This document shows positions 12,501 through 27,500 of a stretch of DNA of 64,000 bases, one piece after another. The notes beneath the pieces are model-generated. The model did no database searches. It was not told the DNA's origin and worked only from the letters and a program-made list of their open reading frames with translations. Each line of letters starts with the position of its first letter. Positions within the stretch are counted from its first letter, which is position 1. Both the position numbers and the translations under genes were made by a program. Origin of the DNA: Owenia fusiformis (lineage: Eukaryota > Annelida > Polychaeta > Sabellida > Oweniidae); NCBI GenBank assembly GCA_903813345.2, contig CAIIXF020000007.1:25591564-25655563 (forward strand), given 5' to 3'.

Positions 12501-15500
12501 TGTTTGACATGTTTGATGGTATTTGTTTTGACAGAATGGAAAAACGAAACGAAGTAATGATTTCAATAGAAATACATATAAATGAATGTCCATGTAATAA
12601 GTGTTTACATTGATTATAGAAATTCCAAAATAGAATACTGTATTTTACTGTTGCCTTTTAATATTAAACCCCTGACCAATACATAGGCTATAGACAACAA
12701 TGAAAACTCATACAGACTGTTCATACTAGACATTTAGCGAAATAAGAAGCAAGTTACAAATTAGGTTTGTCGTGTATCATGTGCACATACACATATACTA
12801 TTTCTTACAATAAATCAAGCATAACTCTTCGTTATGCTTTTGAAGAACCAAATTGAGATTGAGTTCCAGTATCCCACAAAAATAGGATTCCACTTTGGTC
12901 CGCATCATTCCTCTATCAAATATCCATAGAGATATTTGAGTTTATAGACGTAACTCTGCCAGATAAGAATGAATCAATGCAACTTACTATGGATGTGTAG
13001 ATAGTTCCGACCCCTGCAGTGACCAATATGGATGCCCAGACAGGAAAACCAGTAACTAAAAACAACATTATAGTATATGCCTGATAGTTTAGCTAGATTT
13101 TTTTTACTTGAGCTTATGTGGCCTGCTTTATATATCGCACTACCAAGCTTCATAGTTCCTTCGATATCTCCAAAGGTTGACAATTCACCCCACCCCCATT
13201 TAATCATGGTGTTTAAGTCTATTTATGTGGTGATTTAAAAAATATCTCTGTCTTTAACTGATCCAAAATGTACTTGTACAGGGTGTCCCGAAAGTATGCC
13301 CCCCCCCTAGGCAGACATATACCAGTGTCGTCATAGTATGTGTCATATATCACTTTAAAGTTTATCCAAAGTTACATTGAATCGCCAAGTATCATGGTTC
13401 AACTCTCAAATGTGAGAAAATTACAGGCATTTCAAAATTTAGTGTTTGGTCAAAATTAAGTTCAATTTTACACCAAATCAGTAGTCAATATGTCCCCCGG
13501 GGCCATCTTAACAGCAGCAATTCTTTTCGGGTCGGATGGAAATTGTGTTGGAAAAAGAGAACGGTGAGGGTAGAAACTCTAACGAAACTCTTCCAAAGTC
13601 CCTTAACAGGTTTTAAGAGGGTTATAAAATTCCACACCCCTATTTGAAGGGCTTTTAAGGTCATATCTGTATATAATTGCTGCTGTTAACATGGCCAAGG
13701 AGGGACACATTGACTAGTAATGTGGTGTAAAATTGAACTTTATTTTGACAAAACACTAACTTTTGAAATGACTGTAACTTTTTCCCATTTGGGAGTTAAA
13801 CTATGATTCTTGGCAAGTCAATGTAACTTTGGATAAGCTTTAAAATGATATATGACACATACTATGAGGGCACTGGAATATGTCTGCCTAGGGGGGGGGG
13901 GCATACTTTCGGGACACCCTGTATATGGGAAAATCAAAATTAAACATAAAGATGCTCTTCCACTCTTTCCCGATGATTGTCAGAATTGTCGAGGTTTTGG
14001 TGGTCTGTATGCACTACTCAACTAATTTCTTCATTAAAGCTACATTTATCTTTATCTGTGGTCTCTTACGAATCAGCATGGGCGTATTTCTATTTTATTT
14101 ATTTATTTATTTTTATTTTATTCGATTTTGATTTAAGCGATATCAGAGATAATGGAGACTTTAAGCAAGCGATGTTTTTCACAACGCAACCGCAACGCAA
14201 AAGCAATGAATCAATGCAGTAATGTGTAGAGCGCGCATACAAAACAAGCGTTACTTATAGTCTACTTCAGATACCCAATCAGCTTCAGTTTCGTACTTAG
14301 ATCGGGAGATTTGCAATTTAACGTTGGTTTCAATGGGAATCATTATACTCAAGTCTATTGACTACTATGCTGTCAATTTTTATTTCGATGCACAGTATAA
14401 TGCTTTCTGAAGAAAATGTATGTCATACATGTTTTAGCTCCAAATATCTTATATGGAATGAGCTTGTTTAAAATATGTATAATAGAAAACCAGCTATAAC
14501 TATCAATGGCATATTACACAACGATGTGTGATCTAAGTAACGGACTAAATAAACACTGTAACTGAACAAGTATTTATGTTAGAAAACTACATGCATTTTA
14601 TAGTGCAATTTATACGTACAGGTTGACTTTTCGATTGTTTATGCATTGCTTAAAGTCTCCAATTATAATGCGTAGTTACCTGCTTCAAGAGCTGTGGATG
14701 GTGCAAACATTGCTGTACCCATATAAGATACCTGAAACGGTAAATTCAGAATTATTTGATAATGAAATTAGTCACTTTTCTTTCAAAAGGAGGAGGGAAA
14801 GTAGCGCAGCAGATTTCGGACAGTCATATGCTGGATTTTGGCTATTCTCTGAGGATTTAAACAGGTGCATATGTTAGACCAATGCATTACCTCCAGGAAA
14901 AGCACTCAAAGAGATGATAAAATAATTTCGACATTGAGACAGGAAAGATGCAAACAACCCACCCACATGTTTTTTCTGAAATGTTATCCTGAACTTCCAC
15001 CCTGCTTTTTTAATTTTTCTTGCATCAATATGTTGCGTTTTGACGCACAGTTGATCCATATTAAGTCATTCCTTTAAGGTAAAGTAAAAAACAATATTTT
15101 CCGTGTTATTTTCCCATATTGAAAACTCGTGCGATTCATTGCTTTCAGCTGATTTTGGTCACCCATAATAGATATCTTTAATACTCCTGAAGGAGTTATA
15201 TATCAGTATGGTACACTAGTAGTCTTATAGCGCAGCATTTTAGAGGATAAGATGTTCAGATAAAATGTTTTCTTTTTTGATGTTTTCCTTTTATTGCTGT
15301 TTCTGTAACCATTTCTGGTATTTTCCTTTGGTACTTGTGCACACATTTTCATAAAACGCAGCATCTTTTGATGCCAAACGATCATTATGATACATTTGAC
15401 TCAAATTTTCTTGTTGCCTTACCGTTGCAATGATTCCCATTACAGAGCCAAGTTTTCGAACAGCTACTGAGTCAAACCTCAAGTACAGGTACTGAAATGA

Positions 15501-18500
15501 ACAGAAAAATTACATTTACGTAATATTTACAATTGCATTTTGATGCATTGCTCGAAAGATTTCAATTCATAATCTCAGCAATAGAGGATTCCGAGGCATT
15601 TTAAGCACATAATACATTCTTCATGATGTAAATTCAAGAAGGCCACTGTTAATGAAAACACAGAGGGGACAAAGCCCCTTTCTCCAAATAACTCCAATGC
15701 TGAATTACTAAAGATACTCATAAAAAATAACGCGTTTTATAATTACCATATATTTTGTATACTCCAACACTTGCTCAACATATTCAATTTACTACATTAG
15801 ACATAATTTAGAATTGATCATTGAATAATTGATCATTTAATACTACATTGGATTAGTCTTATTTCTGAAAATAAATGTTTGATAAATCACTTATTTGCAT
15901 TGATGAAATAAATGTTTGGAGGATACAAAATATTGGACAGCAAAACCTAAATCCACCATAAAAATAATATTTTGTCTGTTGTTTCCATTGTCTGTCATTT
16001 AAGAGGTAACATTTAAGGGCACTTTCTGGCGAAATCTTAAACAAATGATGCATCAGTAATGTTAATTTAACGAGTGTGTTGGAGGATACAAAATATTAGA
16101 CAAATGGTATATGCATAGAAAAAATATTTCATTGCATGGTTTACACACATACCTAACAGCGCCCTTTTAAGAGCTAATGTCAAACATACTTTTTATGTAG
16201 TTTGAAAATATCAACACAATCGATGCTCTGTGCGAGCTCGTATGTGCTGTAATCCGGGTTTGTATCACCACAAACAAAATAAAACTTTATTTTTTGACAA
16301 AAATCCTAATTTGAGCTTTCTTTGATAGATAATAAGCAATATTTTCAGTATACATCGCATGATTATGATAACCAGTTGTGATGACTTTAAACTAACACAC
16401 ATCAAATGTCGCTGGTGTCAACATACACAACGTAGGCTTTAGTAGAACTGATTTTTATGTTAGTAATTAGACCAGTTTCTGTGAGCAGGTGAGGGAAGCA
16501 ATTGTTTTCAAATTTTTGAATATGGTGTTATGGCGTTCACATCGTCTTTCACCTGATGTTGATATTCATCATCAATGTTTTGACCGGTGCAGGTGTTGCA
16601 AGTTTGGAAAAATTGGATGCCCAGACTTTGTGGAGCTCATCAAGAGTGGTGTGAACATGACCATTATCATAAAGTTCAGACGAAAGAGCTGGTTTTTAGT
16701 TTTCCTTTGTTTCTTGATTATATTAGGGCATGGAATAATTGATCATCCTGAGCTGAGGCCTCCATGATTTTAACATTGGTAGTTCTCCGTTTAAAGTGTG
16801 CTTCTCTGCGTAGGAGGGTTTGTGTTCTCGATAGCAACATTATGAAATTCACGTTTGGCCGTTTGAATAAAAATGACACGTTGAGTTCTGTTATCTTCTC
16901 CTGTTTCTCCAAAACATTACGCCGTGTAGATTTTTTACTATTGCAGATATTTTCAAACCATGGGAACCATCTTTTTGACATTTTCCAAATATTCTATATT
17001 CTTAAAACGAAATCTGATTTTCCCAATCAAGTTATCGTCAGAAGATGTTATGATAATCACAGTTATGTTGAAGAAGAAAAATCCATTAGATGTGATGATA
17101 ATCAGCAGTAACGTTGAAGATGAAATGCAAGGCATTCGATTCCATACGCCTATAGAATTATATATATTATAGAATATTATACAAATATCTAATTCTATCG
17201 AGGTGAATACCTGTGCATCTTTCACAAGTGATATTCCACGAAGGCCGGATTGCTAGTCGAATATCATCTTGTGAAAGTGCCACAGGTATTCATCAAAAAT
17301 AGTAAACAAATATTTAATTCTATTGAGGTGAATACCTGTGTATCACTCAAGTGATATTCCACGAAGCACATATATGCACGCATATTTGTTTTATTATATC
17401 ACTGTCATAACATCTTCTATACTTAAATAAGTCAGATTTTAACATTGAAATACATTTCTATTTCTTCTAACAATATAACAATAAATACAATAAATGTCAA
17501 CTACTAAATTGTATAGTTCATAAATACCAACTCCCAAATTGTAGCATTTTAATTTAAGGTTTCCATAAATATAATGTCAATGTCATCCTGTCTTATGTTC
17601 TGAAGATGACAATTTATTCCATGTCTTATTCTCTGAAATGTTGAGGATTTATAGTGTTCTCTCTCAATTGATCGTGCCTCCAAATAAATCTGATTCCATT
17701 TTTCATTCAATGTCGATTTTGATACGTTTTCCAAATCAATCACATCGTCTTTGCTAGATATCCAATCTTGAAAGATCTTCACTGATCTTTTTGTTGCCTT
17801 TATTGTGTTATCTGAATGAATATTCCCGTGGATTCTATCAATTTCTTCTGCAGAAATATTTGGAAACCTTTGTTTACCGTTTGCCATTTGGTTATTTTAT
17901 GTATAAAATGAAAATTACACTGGAGTAAGTCAACCCCGGCGATATATAAGTCTTGACCGTTGAACATCATTTGATATCCACCGGCAGTCACGTGACTTCC
18001 GTTGAATATCGCTACTTATTTTTTAGTCACGTGTAGGACATGGACCAATAAGAGAGTGAGGATTATGATAGTGATATAATAAAGCTTGTTATTTTTTATT
18101 CACGTGTAGTACATGAAGCATATTATTCATTTGTATTTTGTTATATGAAACATAAAGAATTATTTGTTATTTGACCCTTGATAATGATAGAGATGAATTC
18201 TGTAAATATAATGCTTTTAGTAGTAAAAAACTAATTATTACGCTAGTGAATAACTTAGATATTTCGCATAATTTTATTACATCTGCTCAGCCTATATTTG
18301 AAAAAGGCCAAGAACCACACTTATGCTAAAAATTAGAATAAAAATGTTTACGTTTTGACCCCTTGTGATGATAGGCATATTTCGACCCGAAAGCCAGATG
18401 TTTATCAGCAACTTGAATATAGGAAAATATAGACAAATGAAACTAAATACTGGTTCAAATGTTGCTGGACTAGTGTCCAACAGATTCTTAATCTTGGACT

Positions 18501-21500
18501 CTAACCAAAAAGGCATATTAATTGACCTTGATTGTTTTGATATTCCTACATGTAAAGAAACAATATAGGCTACTAAAAGTCTTCTCACAAAAATTGATAC
18601 CAGTATGTTCAAAATAAGGCGGTCAACGCCATTTTTCATCTGCACATACAACATGTGACTACCTGCCATGTGGTAAAGACGCCGAACGCCAGACACCAAC
18701 CAACGACGACATCGTTAGATATTGAACAAACATGATGGTATTGAGGTATGGTCTTAATTCATGATTTTAGAGATGTGACTTTTTTGTACATTAAATCGTC
18801 TTAAATCATACACTATAACATGCCTGGCCCTGGTCAATTCAACTGTTTCAAATTGAACCATTGTCAAAATCTTTTTCAAAATTCGAAATCAAAAGACACC
18901 AGACTGTCTTTTTGTGTTCGAGAAGACATTCCATTGACTTTTAAAATGTCTCAAGGACCTTCTTGCAACATTGAATACAATTTGATTGTATATAGTTTAT
19001 TCAGTTCAATAGTTCATTCAAAAAGATGTCAAATTATAAAACTGCACTTCCCACAACGTAATACCGAGACATATCTTTTGAAAAGATTACAAAACAAAAT
19101 ATTTTTAGTTGCACTATTACTAGAGGTATTTCATTTGAATGAATATATTGAGAATAAAGAGTGTCAAATAAATATGTTCCGTCGGCTTCAAAATAAAAAC
19201 ATGTTTCCCCCATTAGTCGATGTGTCATTTTCTGAACCTTTGAATCTGTAAAAACACGATGTTTTATTGTGGAATCACTATCATAAGGGTTTTATGAACT
19301 GATTTAGCTGGGTTGGACAAAGGGCAACATTGGGGAATAAATTACATATGCAAATGAAGGTGCGATATTTTGAAAGCCTTTGACTCAATTGATCATACTA
19401 TTTTGCTTAATAATAAACTTACAAACGATGATATCAACTGTGGAAAAGTGGTAACATAGTATAATAATAGCTAAGAACACCAAGACAGTGTCTCATTAAA
19501 CCATACTTCATTATTCACTCATGGTGTGATTCAGGGATCTGTTTCATGTTATATTATTTTTCTATACATTAAACACCTGCACGAAACAAGTTTATTAGTT
19601 TATTGATTTATTTGTCACTATTGGTAATGACACACATCTAATTTCATCATACAAAACGTTTGATATCTCTAAATATGCTAAACATGCATACCGTATAATA
19701 TGTACACTATCTGATGAGTTATTTTTGTATATTTTAACATTATAGGTCCCAGGCCAGGGCTATCATTTTTCCTTTCTAAGATATGTTAGAAATTCAATAA
19801 TTGGCAACCCAATTAAATTACTAAGAATTTAAAGAAACCACCAATTAGTCATTCCTTTGTACTGCAAGCTTAATAGACAAAATATTTTGAATATATGTGA
19901 AATACCAATAACAAATATGCTAATTTGCATAATGCACAATATCTAAAAAGTATCATTGTATCTGACTGACCCTGAAAACATTTTGGCTAATTTGCATATA
20001 ATGTAGTACCTGTACATTAAAATATGATAAATGGTTTTTGTATCTTTTTATATCATCTTATTCATTGACTCTGAAAACATGGGTAAGGGCACAACAATTA
20101 TGATGCTATCATTATTACTTTTTAAATTATGTAAGATATTTCAATAATGACTGCCCTTATTTGCATATATAATTTTCCCCGAAATTAGTTATTTTTGGCA
20201 ACCCAATTAAATCAATAAAGAAACCCTTAATTAGTAAATTAGCCAGTAATTTTCATTGTATTACAAGCTTGATATAGAAAATATCTGAATAAATGCGATA
20301 TTTCAATCATAAAATATGCTAAGTTGCAATTATGCACTCTGTCTAATAAGTTATTCTTTTATATTTTAACAATATCTTATTCTTTAACCCTCAAACACAA
20401 GTTTCGACAAACTAATTATGCTGCTTTCATTTTTACATTTCAAGATAAGATATAGAAAACAATCAATATTCCAATAATGGCCTCGCTAATTAGTCTATAA
20501 TATTTTTCCCCAAACTAACTTTTTGTCCAACCCAGCTAAATCTCTTCAGGAAACCCTCATCGTCATAAATTAACCCAAAAATATTGTGTTTTTAACACTT
20601 CATAGGTTCACTATAGGATGCACAGGAGTGACAAATGGACTACATGTTATATCCAAAATTCGAGCATGACTGTATTCATGCCTTCTATAAACTGTGAACA
20701 AAGTCAATGCTTCGGCTGGGTTGTATTCGAGATCAATTCCCCAGCTCTCTACTAAGTGTTTCGTTCAGTGCACTCATTGGTCAGTTTAGGCCGTTCCGTT
20801 CTTTTCGCATCCCCCTCTCGTCTGCAAAATTCAAATTGGCAGGGAGAAATTGTCCCGGAGCAAAAATTTTCTGTCGGAGAATTTGTAAACTGTAATCTCA
20901 ATAATTTCAATAATTATCAATGTAGTAGATAACTATGCGTGAAACCGATAAAATAGGCCGTAATGTCAATAAGTCCGGTCAGGAGGTAAGTAAACAAATT
21001 GGAACAGCCAAACGCTCAACCGGAGTAGAAATGAAAAAAGTGAAAATGAACATCGAAATTGACGATTTTGCAATATTCTGGTGAGTTTTCATGTTCGAAT
21101 CGTAATGTAGACCTCAGAGCAGGGCTACTAGTTTCGAATACACCCCTTAGGTCTAGGCACAAAAGGTTTCGTACAGAAAACGTTTGTGCCTAGACCTGCG
21201 GGGTGTATTCGAAACGAGTAGCCCTGCTCTTCGGTCTATATTTCTTAACTAGACCTTGTTGAGGTGTCAGAGCACGAATCAAGTATGAATAATGAATTCT
21301 TCAGAATAAAAAAAGTTTCACATGTAGCAAAAATACATGTTAGTAAGATAAACTAGCGTTATTGCTCAATTTACTACATTTGATAACAGTATTTGTCAAA
21401 AGAAAATTCAACACTTCATAACTAAGTGTCCAATGTTGTCACATTTATGCCTCTCATTGCACATGATAATATTGTCAGGATTGGTTGAGAAGTTACGCAT

Positions 21501-24500
21501 GCTGGAGCGAACTTATTTATCATTTAAATAAAGAACGTGTTCCACACATGTTATATTGACTTGTATTGGAATGAAACAATGAAGTTCGGAAGTAGCATCT
21601 TAAATTGTCAGTTGGTGCAAAAATATTGCTTAGCTTGCTTGAAGGCTTTTGATACTACAGCTATTAAAATGATCAGAATTATGTTAACTTTTGCAATGAC
21701 AAATATCTCACAAATAATCCCGACCTCAATTGTGTAAACATTTTGGGGCTTTTTTGTATTGTCGTTATAAACGGGGCAGATGGTCATCATACATACTTCC
21801 TATTAACGGCAGGGCTCCACTATAAAAGCAGAAAGTCAGTTAGAAAATGATGTAAAAGCATGTTTGGAAATTTAAATGTAGACAGAATCTGACACTTCAG
21901 TCCTGTTTTTCCACATATCTCTAGTATTTTTGCATAGAATCAGGTAAACTTTGTCAAGGTTAAATAATGAAACTGCACTTCCCCACACCTTAATACCGAG
22001 AAAAGACTACAAAAGAAAATATTTTTACTTGAATTAACGGGAGGTATTATGATTTAAAACTTACGCAAGGCTGATCTTGTCTATACAAAACTTTCTGGTA
22101 AATATACACTCCCCTCCATAAGTTTGGCAACCTTTTTTCCCCATTGAACTACGTGTAAAAGCCTCTTTATGTTTAAATTGTTATGTACTTAACCGGATAT
22201 GAAATAGCTTATAATATTGATGGAAACGTAACTTGACTTTATTTCCAATACCTCCACATTTTCTCAATTTTTTTCCTCAATTACAATAGGTCGAAAATTG
22301 ATGATAAATTTGATGATTTTTTGAAAATCGTCATTCCCATGTAATCCAATGGGAAATGGAGGGTTCGGGACAAATCAGAAATCAGGATATCTTTTCAGTA
22401 AAAGATTCAGCAAAAAATATTTTTATATAGAAAATTGAATTGTCTTACTTTTTTTAACACTAAGTGTTTAGTTTATTTGATGAACATTAAAGTTACAGCG
22501 CTTCAAAGTCATTTTTGAAAATAATTTTTCGCCTTCTGTGTTATTTCAATGGGAGAGGTTTTTTGAAAAAATTTTTGACTTTAAAGCCCTATAACTTTGT
22601 TGAACCTGTAGAAACATATCAATTTTTTGTTGAATAAAGTAAGCAAATTCAATTGCCTGTCTAACTCGTATTTTTTGCAAGGACTCGGATGGATGGATAT
22701 TCTGTCGTATCTCATACTTGAGTGGGTTTCGGGTAGATATCACCCGGGAATATATATCGTATCTGAGGAGCGGGCAGGATATATTGTATATGTCCCGCTC
22801 CAGGCCAAATGTGGGCAGATATAATATATCCATCCCGCTCCCGGGAATTTTTCAAAAGTTTAAAAAAGTTTAAATATCAAAAGTTTTAATTTTTTAAAGT
22901 TTAAATGTTACAATTTCATTGTATGGAACAAAAAGAATATTACGAAAATGTTGAATATAAATATCTTGTCATTTGAAAAAGGTGGAAAAGGTTATATCTA
23001 CCCTAAACCCACTCAAGTATGAGATACACCACGGTCGGTTTGGATACATTGAATATCCCTTGGGATATACAATACATCTTCCCTCGGTCCCTTCGGTCCC
23101 TCGGGAAGATATATTGTATATCCCTCGGGATATTCCCTGTATCCAAAACCTCCCAGTGCATAACCCCTATATATGACTTGCGGCAAACCTACCATTTCCC
23201 ATTGGTTAACATGGGAATGTCGATTTTCAAAAATTCATCAAATTCATCATCAATTTTCGACCTATTGTAGTTGAGGAAAAAATTGAGAAAATTTGGAGGT
23301 ATTGGAATTAAAGTCAAATTACGTTTCCATCAATAGTATAAGTATTTTCATCGCAGGTTAAGTAAATTAAAATTCAAAGGTAAAGAGGCTCGTAGTTCAA
23401 TGGGGGAAAAAAGGTTGCCAAACTTATGGAGGGGAGTGTACAAACTTGTTATGTGTGAAAGGAGTTTATTCAATCTCTAAAAGTTCAATATATTTAGTAA
23501 AGCGAGGATATGTGACCCGTAACAAGTATATGATCGTAAAACTCCACGTTTATGAACATACAACTCACAAGAAAGATCGACAAGATCGACATATTGGTTC
23601 CTATCTTTTGGACTGTTTATTTTGAATTATAGACGCGTGTTATAGTCGGTTATAATTTCAGGCATTTCGACGTTTTCATTGTTGGAAAATATGAGTTTCG
23701 ATCCTGAAAGCCAATTCTCCTTGTACTCTTCCATACCTTGTGCCGGTCACTTCAACTTTTTTATTGACTTTTAAAATGTCTAAAGGACAATCTTGCAATA
23801 TTGATGACAATAGTTATACTTCTCGAGTTCTTTCAAAAATATGTGTGTCAAAATTATGAAACAAGTTAATCTCGCACTTTTATACTAGGACATATTTTTC
23901 AAAAAGATTGCAAAAATAACCTTAAAAGGTATTGACAGACAATAAGTATTTCATTTGAATCAATATTTTAAAATAGAGGGTTGTTCATGATGACCTTTTT
24001 AACCCAGAGGTACTCATTGAATAGTAAAAAATTCTATAGCATCTATTATGATGTCGTGTAACAAAGTTCCCCTGGTACTGAAAAGTTGATTTTTTAATCA
24101 ATAGGTTTATTTCATTAATACAAACAAATGCCTCCCGGCATTTCATGCCCCCATATAAAAAATTACAATAGATAGCATGTATGCAAAATTCAAATAGCTA
24201 AAAATTGGACAAATATAATATAAAGATCTGTTGAATACAATAGTTCTGTTCATGAAAAGTTGATGAAAACACACAATGAAATTCTGCGCTAAGGGCTGAC
24301 GTGGAAAAGCCAGTCTACCTTTGTGGGGATCGAACCGACGACCCCCTTGTTATTAACTATTGGAATTGATCAATACAATAAGTACGATTCAAACATTCAA
24401 ATAAAATGAATAATCTATACGAAGAGTACTTTACATAAAAGTGTACTTCATAGATTCGAAAACCACCCATTCCCAAATAATGTCCCGCTTTTTGTATTAT

Positions 24501-27500
24501 CACTATAATGGGAATCGTGATCGTTTTGAAAAGTAAAACCATTGTGAATTATAATAAACTTCGTTTTTTAGAAATTGCCATTTTATCTATCCTTATTAAA
24601 GTATCCTTTTTGGACACATAATGTTTAACTTGTTTAAGGCTAATCTCGTATTTACAAAACTTTCTGGAAGATAAACATACTAAGTCTTGTTATTTATACT
24701 ATTCTAAAAGTATCATGGTTTTATTTTATCTCCAAAATTCCCACAAAATAAAAGCTAGGATACGTGACTGGTAGTAAGCAAGGCTACATGTATATGTATG
24801 TATGTATCAATTTGTATTAAATCGTATTTGTGCTTTTTTGTCGGTGTATAAACACAAAATCTTTTAGTGAATGACATGAAAAATGTATTTGTCCTCAAAT
24901 AAAGGAACCGGTAGCACTCTATTAGGAGAGCGACATTTGACCTAATGTTTACAAAACTCCATACAAGGCCGTTGTCCAAAAAAGATTGCAAAGTTTGCTC
25001 TCATATCATCGATTTGTATTATTTTGGGACATTGTATATCACATGGATGATCTTTGAACATTTGGTGTTCACTTTAAGTTTGAAGGAATTACCCTGCATG
25101 GTTTTATTTTCATGAAAATTGCCGGAGTATGAGTTTTGCCCCACCGTGTCACATTTAACAAGGCTAAATTAAAGAAAAAATCCTGAATTTTAAATTTAGG
25201 ACCACATCCTAAGCATGCAATACTTAATTGATTTTAATCTTACATTAGAGGAGTACATCCTTAATAATTATTGCACAAATTAAAGTCCCATTGACATTCA
25301 TAATTTCTCAAAATATACTCCGTTGGAAGGATGCATTTCCGGTGTCTCAATCGGCGACTTTTGGTTTTTGACTTCTTGGAACATCATCCAGGCTAAGATC
25401 ACCAGCCTTGAGCTTCTCTGCTATTCCATTGTGCAGCATGATATTGTATTACTTTAATGGTTTTAAATCTGTTGCCAAATTCGTTGCCATTTTGACAAAT
25501 TATTGAAGCTGGTTCTTTGGTTCAAATGTGTCACTTGTTCCCTTGAATATGTCAGAAACACTTTTTTTATTTATTTATATATTTCTACAAAGAATACATT
25601 AAACAAGTGCTCAGAAACACTATGACAATATAATTCCATTTCGCCATTTAGGTATATTTCGAGGAGCTCTATGGTGAATTGGATTTAATGAAATCGATGT
25701 TTTATTTGTTTGAATGAGCCATATGTGTAAAGGTGATATGATTAATAAGACATGACTCGCCCCTCCCATCCCTTGGTTACTATAGGAACCATATCACATA
25801 AGCATTATTATGATGTTTCTGTGTATAAAGAGATATATGGATACCAGACATATATGAAGGTTCAGCAAGAATGGATACAATTTAGTGGAATAAGAGCTAC
25901 AATTTCAAGACTTTTAGGATAACCCTCGTATGCCCCAGTTTCTTTATATTATGGTCAACCAATACCTTTCCTCACTCTGAGGGCATAATATGCCCAACAG
26001 GGGTTAAAATTAAGAACATTATACTACAGAGAACAAATCAAATATTTTTAAATATTCGTTTTAAGTTTATCAGCTTTAATTTCGAGGTTGTTTATCTCAG
26101 AAATATAATCACTTTCATAATCAGTGTAATTTCGTAATCAACATTGGTTCAAAAATAGTTTTGTAGTTTATAGTTTTGTTCAAAACTGAATACAATTTTG
26201 AACAAAATACTCAATCGGCTGGGCGCCGTAGTGAAAATCGGAGGCATAACTCGTATTTATATTTTGTTGTCCTTGAAACCCAAACAGCATAAATAAGCAC
26301 AAACATGTATTTGTTAATTTCAAATTATTCATCTTCCTCCAATGACAACATTGCATGTTGAAATTATAATATTAGACCTCTGCTTTCGTACCCCTTATTG
26401 CTTCCAATACTTTATTCTTTATACTTGATTCAAAAATTAGTAGGTCAACACTATTCCTTACATAATTACTGCCTTTTCAATGGCTAGTGAAAGATAACTA
26501 TTTATGTGTGTAAAATATTGATCCCATGAGTATAAAAAGAGATACAAATAAAAGATTGGATATATGCCTCATTGGACATACACATACGCTACATCTTCCG
26601 TAGCTCAGAAAAAACGACAATCACATTTTCACAGAATGGTATAAATACCTCAGAAATTGACCAAAATATACACATTCTTCAATGTTGACTCCATAACGTA
26701 TTTTAATTTCTTGAAAATATACGTATCTATCTATACTTTGATTCTACATACAATAATGGCCATGGTATTAATGACTTTGTTAAGCCATTGTTTAAAACTA
26801 CTATAAAGTATATGTATTAGATTGTATTGATTTATTACCAGGTTAAAATATCCATTACGAGTTTAACATTTAATCATTTCAACATTTAATGAAGGGCAAG
26901 AGGAAGACATGTTTGGAGAAGATACCTCAATACGAAGTTTATTCAAGAAGTGTAAATATTTCAATTCGGATCAGTTCCATCCTTCAAGATCTGTCCTTCA
27001 CTGCTTTCATAGCAGATCGTGATAATATAATGTAGTGCAATGAATTATTCTCGGGTCAAGGATAGATCAGTTCCATTAATATTAGTAGTTCACCGAAACA
27101 TGAATGAAAATTACATGGTTTCCGAAATGGAAAAAATACAAAACACGCAATGATCTTGATTGAAACAACATAATTGAACTTCTTCAATCAGATACAAAAA
27201 TATCATCATCATTACAATGTTTAAACCTTGTTGTAACATACATGATTTCAACACATATTTTGATCAGCTGCTCTCACGCTTAACTTTCGGAAAATACTGG
27301 TTTCATAATGGTTGAATTAATTCAAATTCAACACGTTTGAAATTAGGGTTGAATTATTATTTTATTTTTCTCGTTTTAAACACGAAACTCTGAAGCTTAA
27401 CAGGTTTCTGACGGAGTAGAATAATTAGCGCTTGTTTTGTATGCGCCATATAAACATTACAATTATATTGATTCATGTACTTTCCCACGGTTAAGTTGTG

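Larger units (their letters stand above)
9520..12810. repeat. Copy-1-only insertion block in symporter intron 4
   Basis: In copy 2 the flanking sequences ('cgatagtttaaaaa' and 'gcataa.tattcgttatgctttt') are almost adjacent near 57,250-57,320, so about 3.3 kb was gained here in copy 1 or lost in copy 2. The block is composite: AT-rich unclassified sequence to about 10.7 kb, a GGATA-type microsatellite, a chip of Ty3/gypsy reverse transcriptase, and about 475 bp tandem repeats. Confidence 0.6.
16100..22100. other. Symporter intron 1, right of exon 2: repeat-filled, no host exon seen
   Basis: Largely copy-1-specific sequence. Items that could be named are listed separately: inverted repeat at 17.19 kb, Crypton-like frame at 17.55 kb, unknown repeated frame at 18.82 kb, LINE remnant at 19.37 kb, diverged tandem repeats at 19.74-20.55 kb, and foldback at 21.11 kb. 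Sequence near 18,290-18,560 recurs, diverged, at 30,330-30,560 (shared 'cgacccgaaagcc'). Confidence 0.55.
840..25740. repeat. Segmental duplication, copy 1
   Basis: This block is colinear with 47,005-64,000. It holds the 3' half of the EGF gene, symporter exons 16 to 2 and much of the symporter's first intron. Exons are nearly identical between copies (symporter exon 10 shows no difference over 113 bp, exon 8 two over 136 bp). Introns align in blocks broken by copy-specific insertions. Copy-1-specific segments include about 7,140-7,850, 9,520-12,810, 13,279-13,921, 14,780-15,190, most of 16.1-21.9 kb, and 22,107-23,438. The left edge is where the match begins near the words 'ccgatttgctgac'. 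The right edge is the last match seen, at the 'aggagctc.atg.tgaatt' stretch. It could be a true tandem duplication or an unpurged second haplotype. Confidence 0.85.

Noticed and set aside
14865-15077. Overlapping 60-70 codon frames on both strands near 14.9 kb
   Set aside because: They lie in a copy-1-only insertion within an intron, have no recognisable motif, and neither strand is favoured.
18292-18699. 135-codon hydrophobic frame on the minus strand
   Set aside because: AT-rich sequence easily yields hydrophobic frames. The region recurs in diverged form at 30.4 kb without keeping the frame, and no family resemblance was seen.
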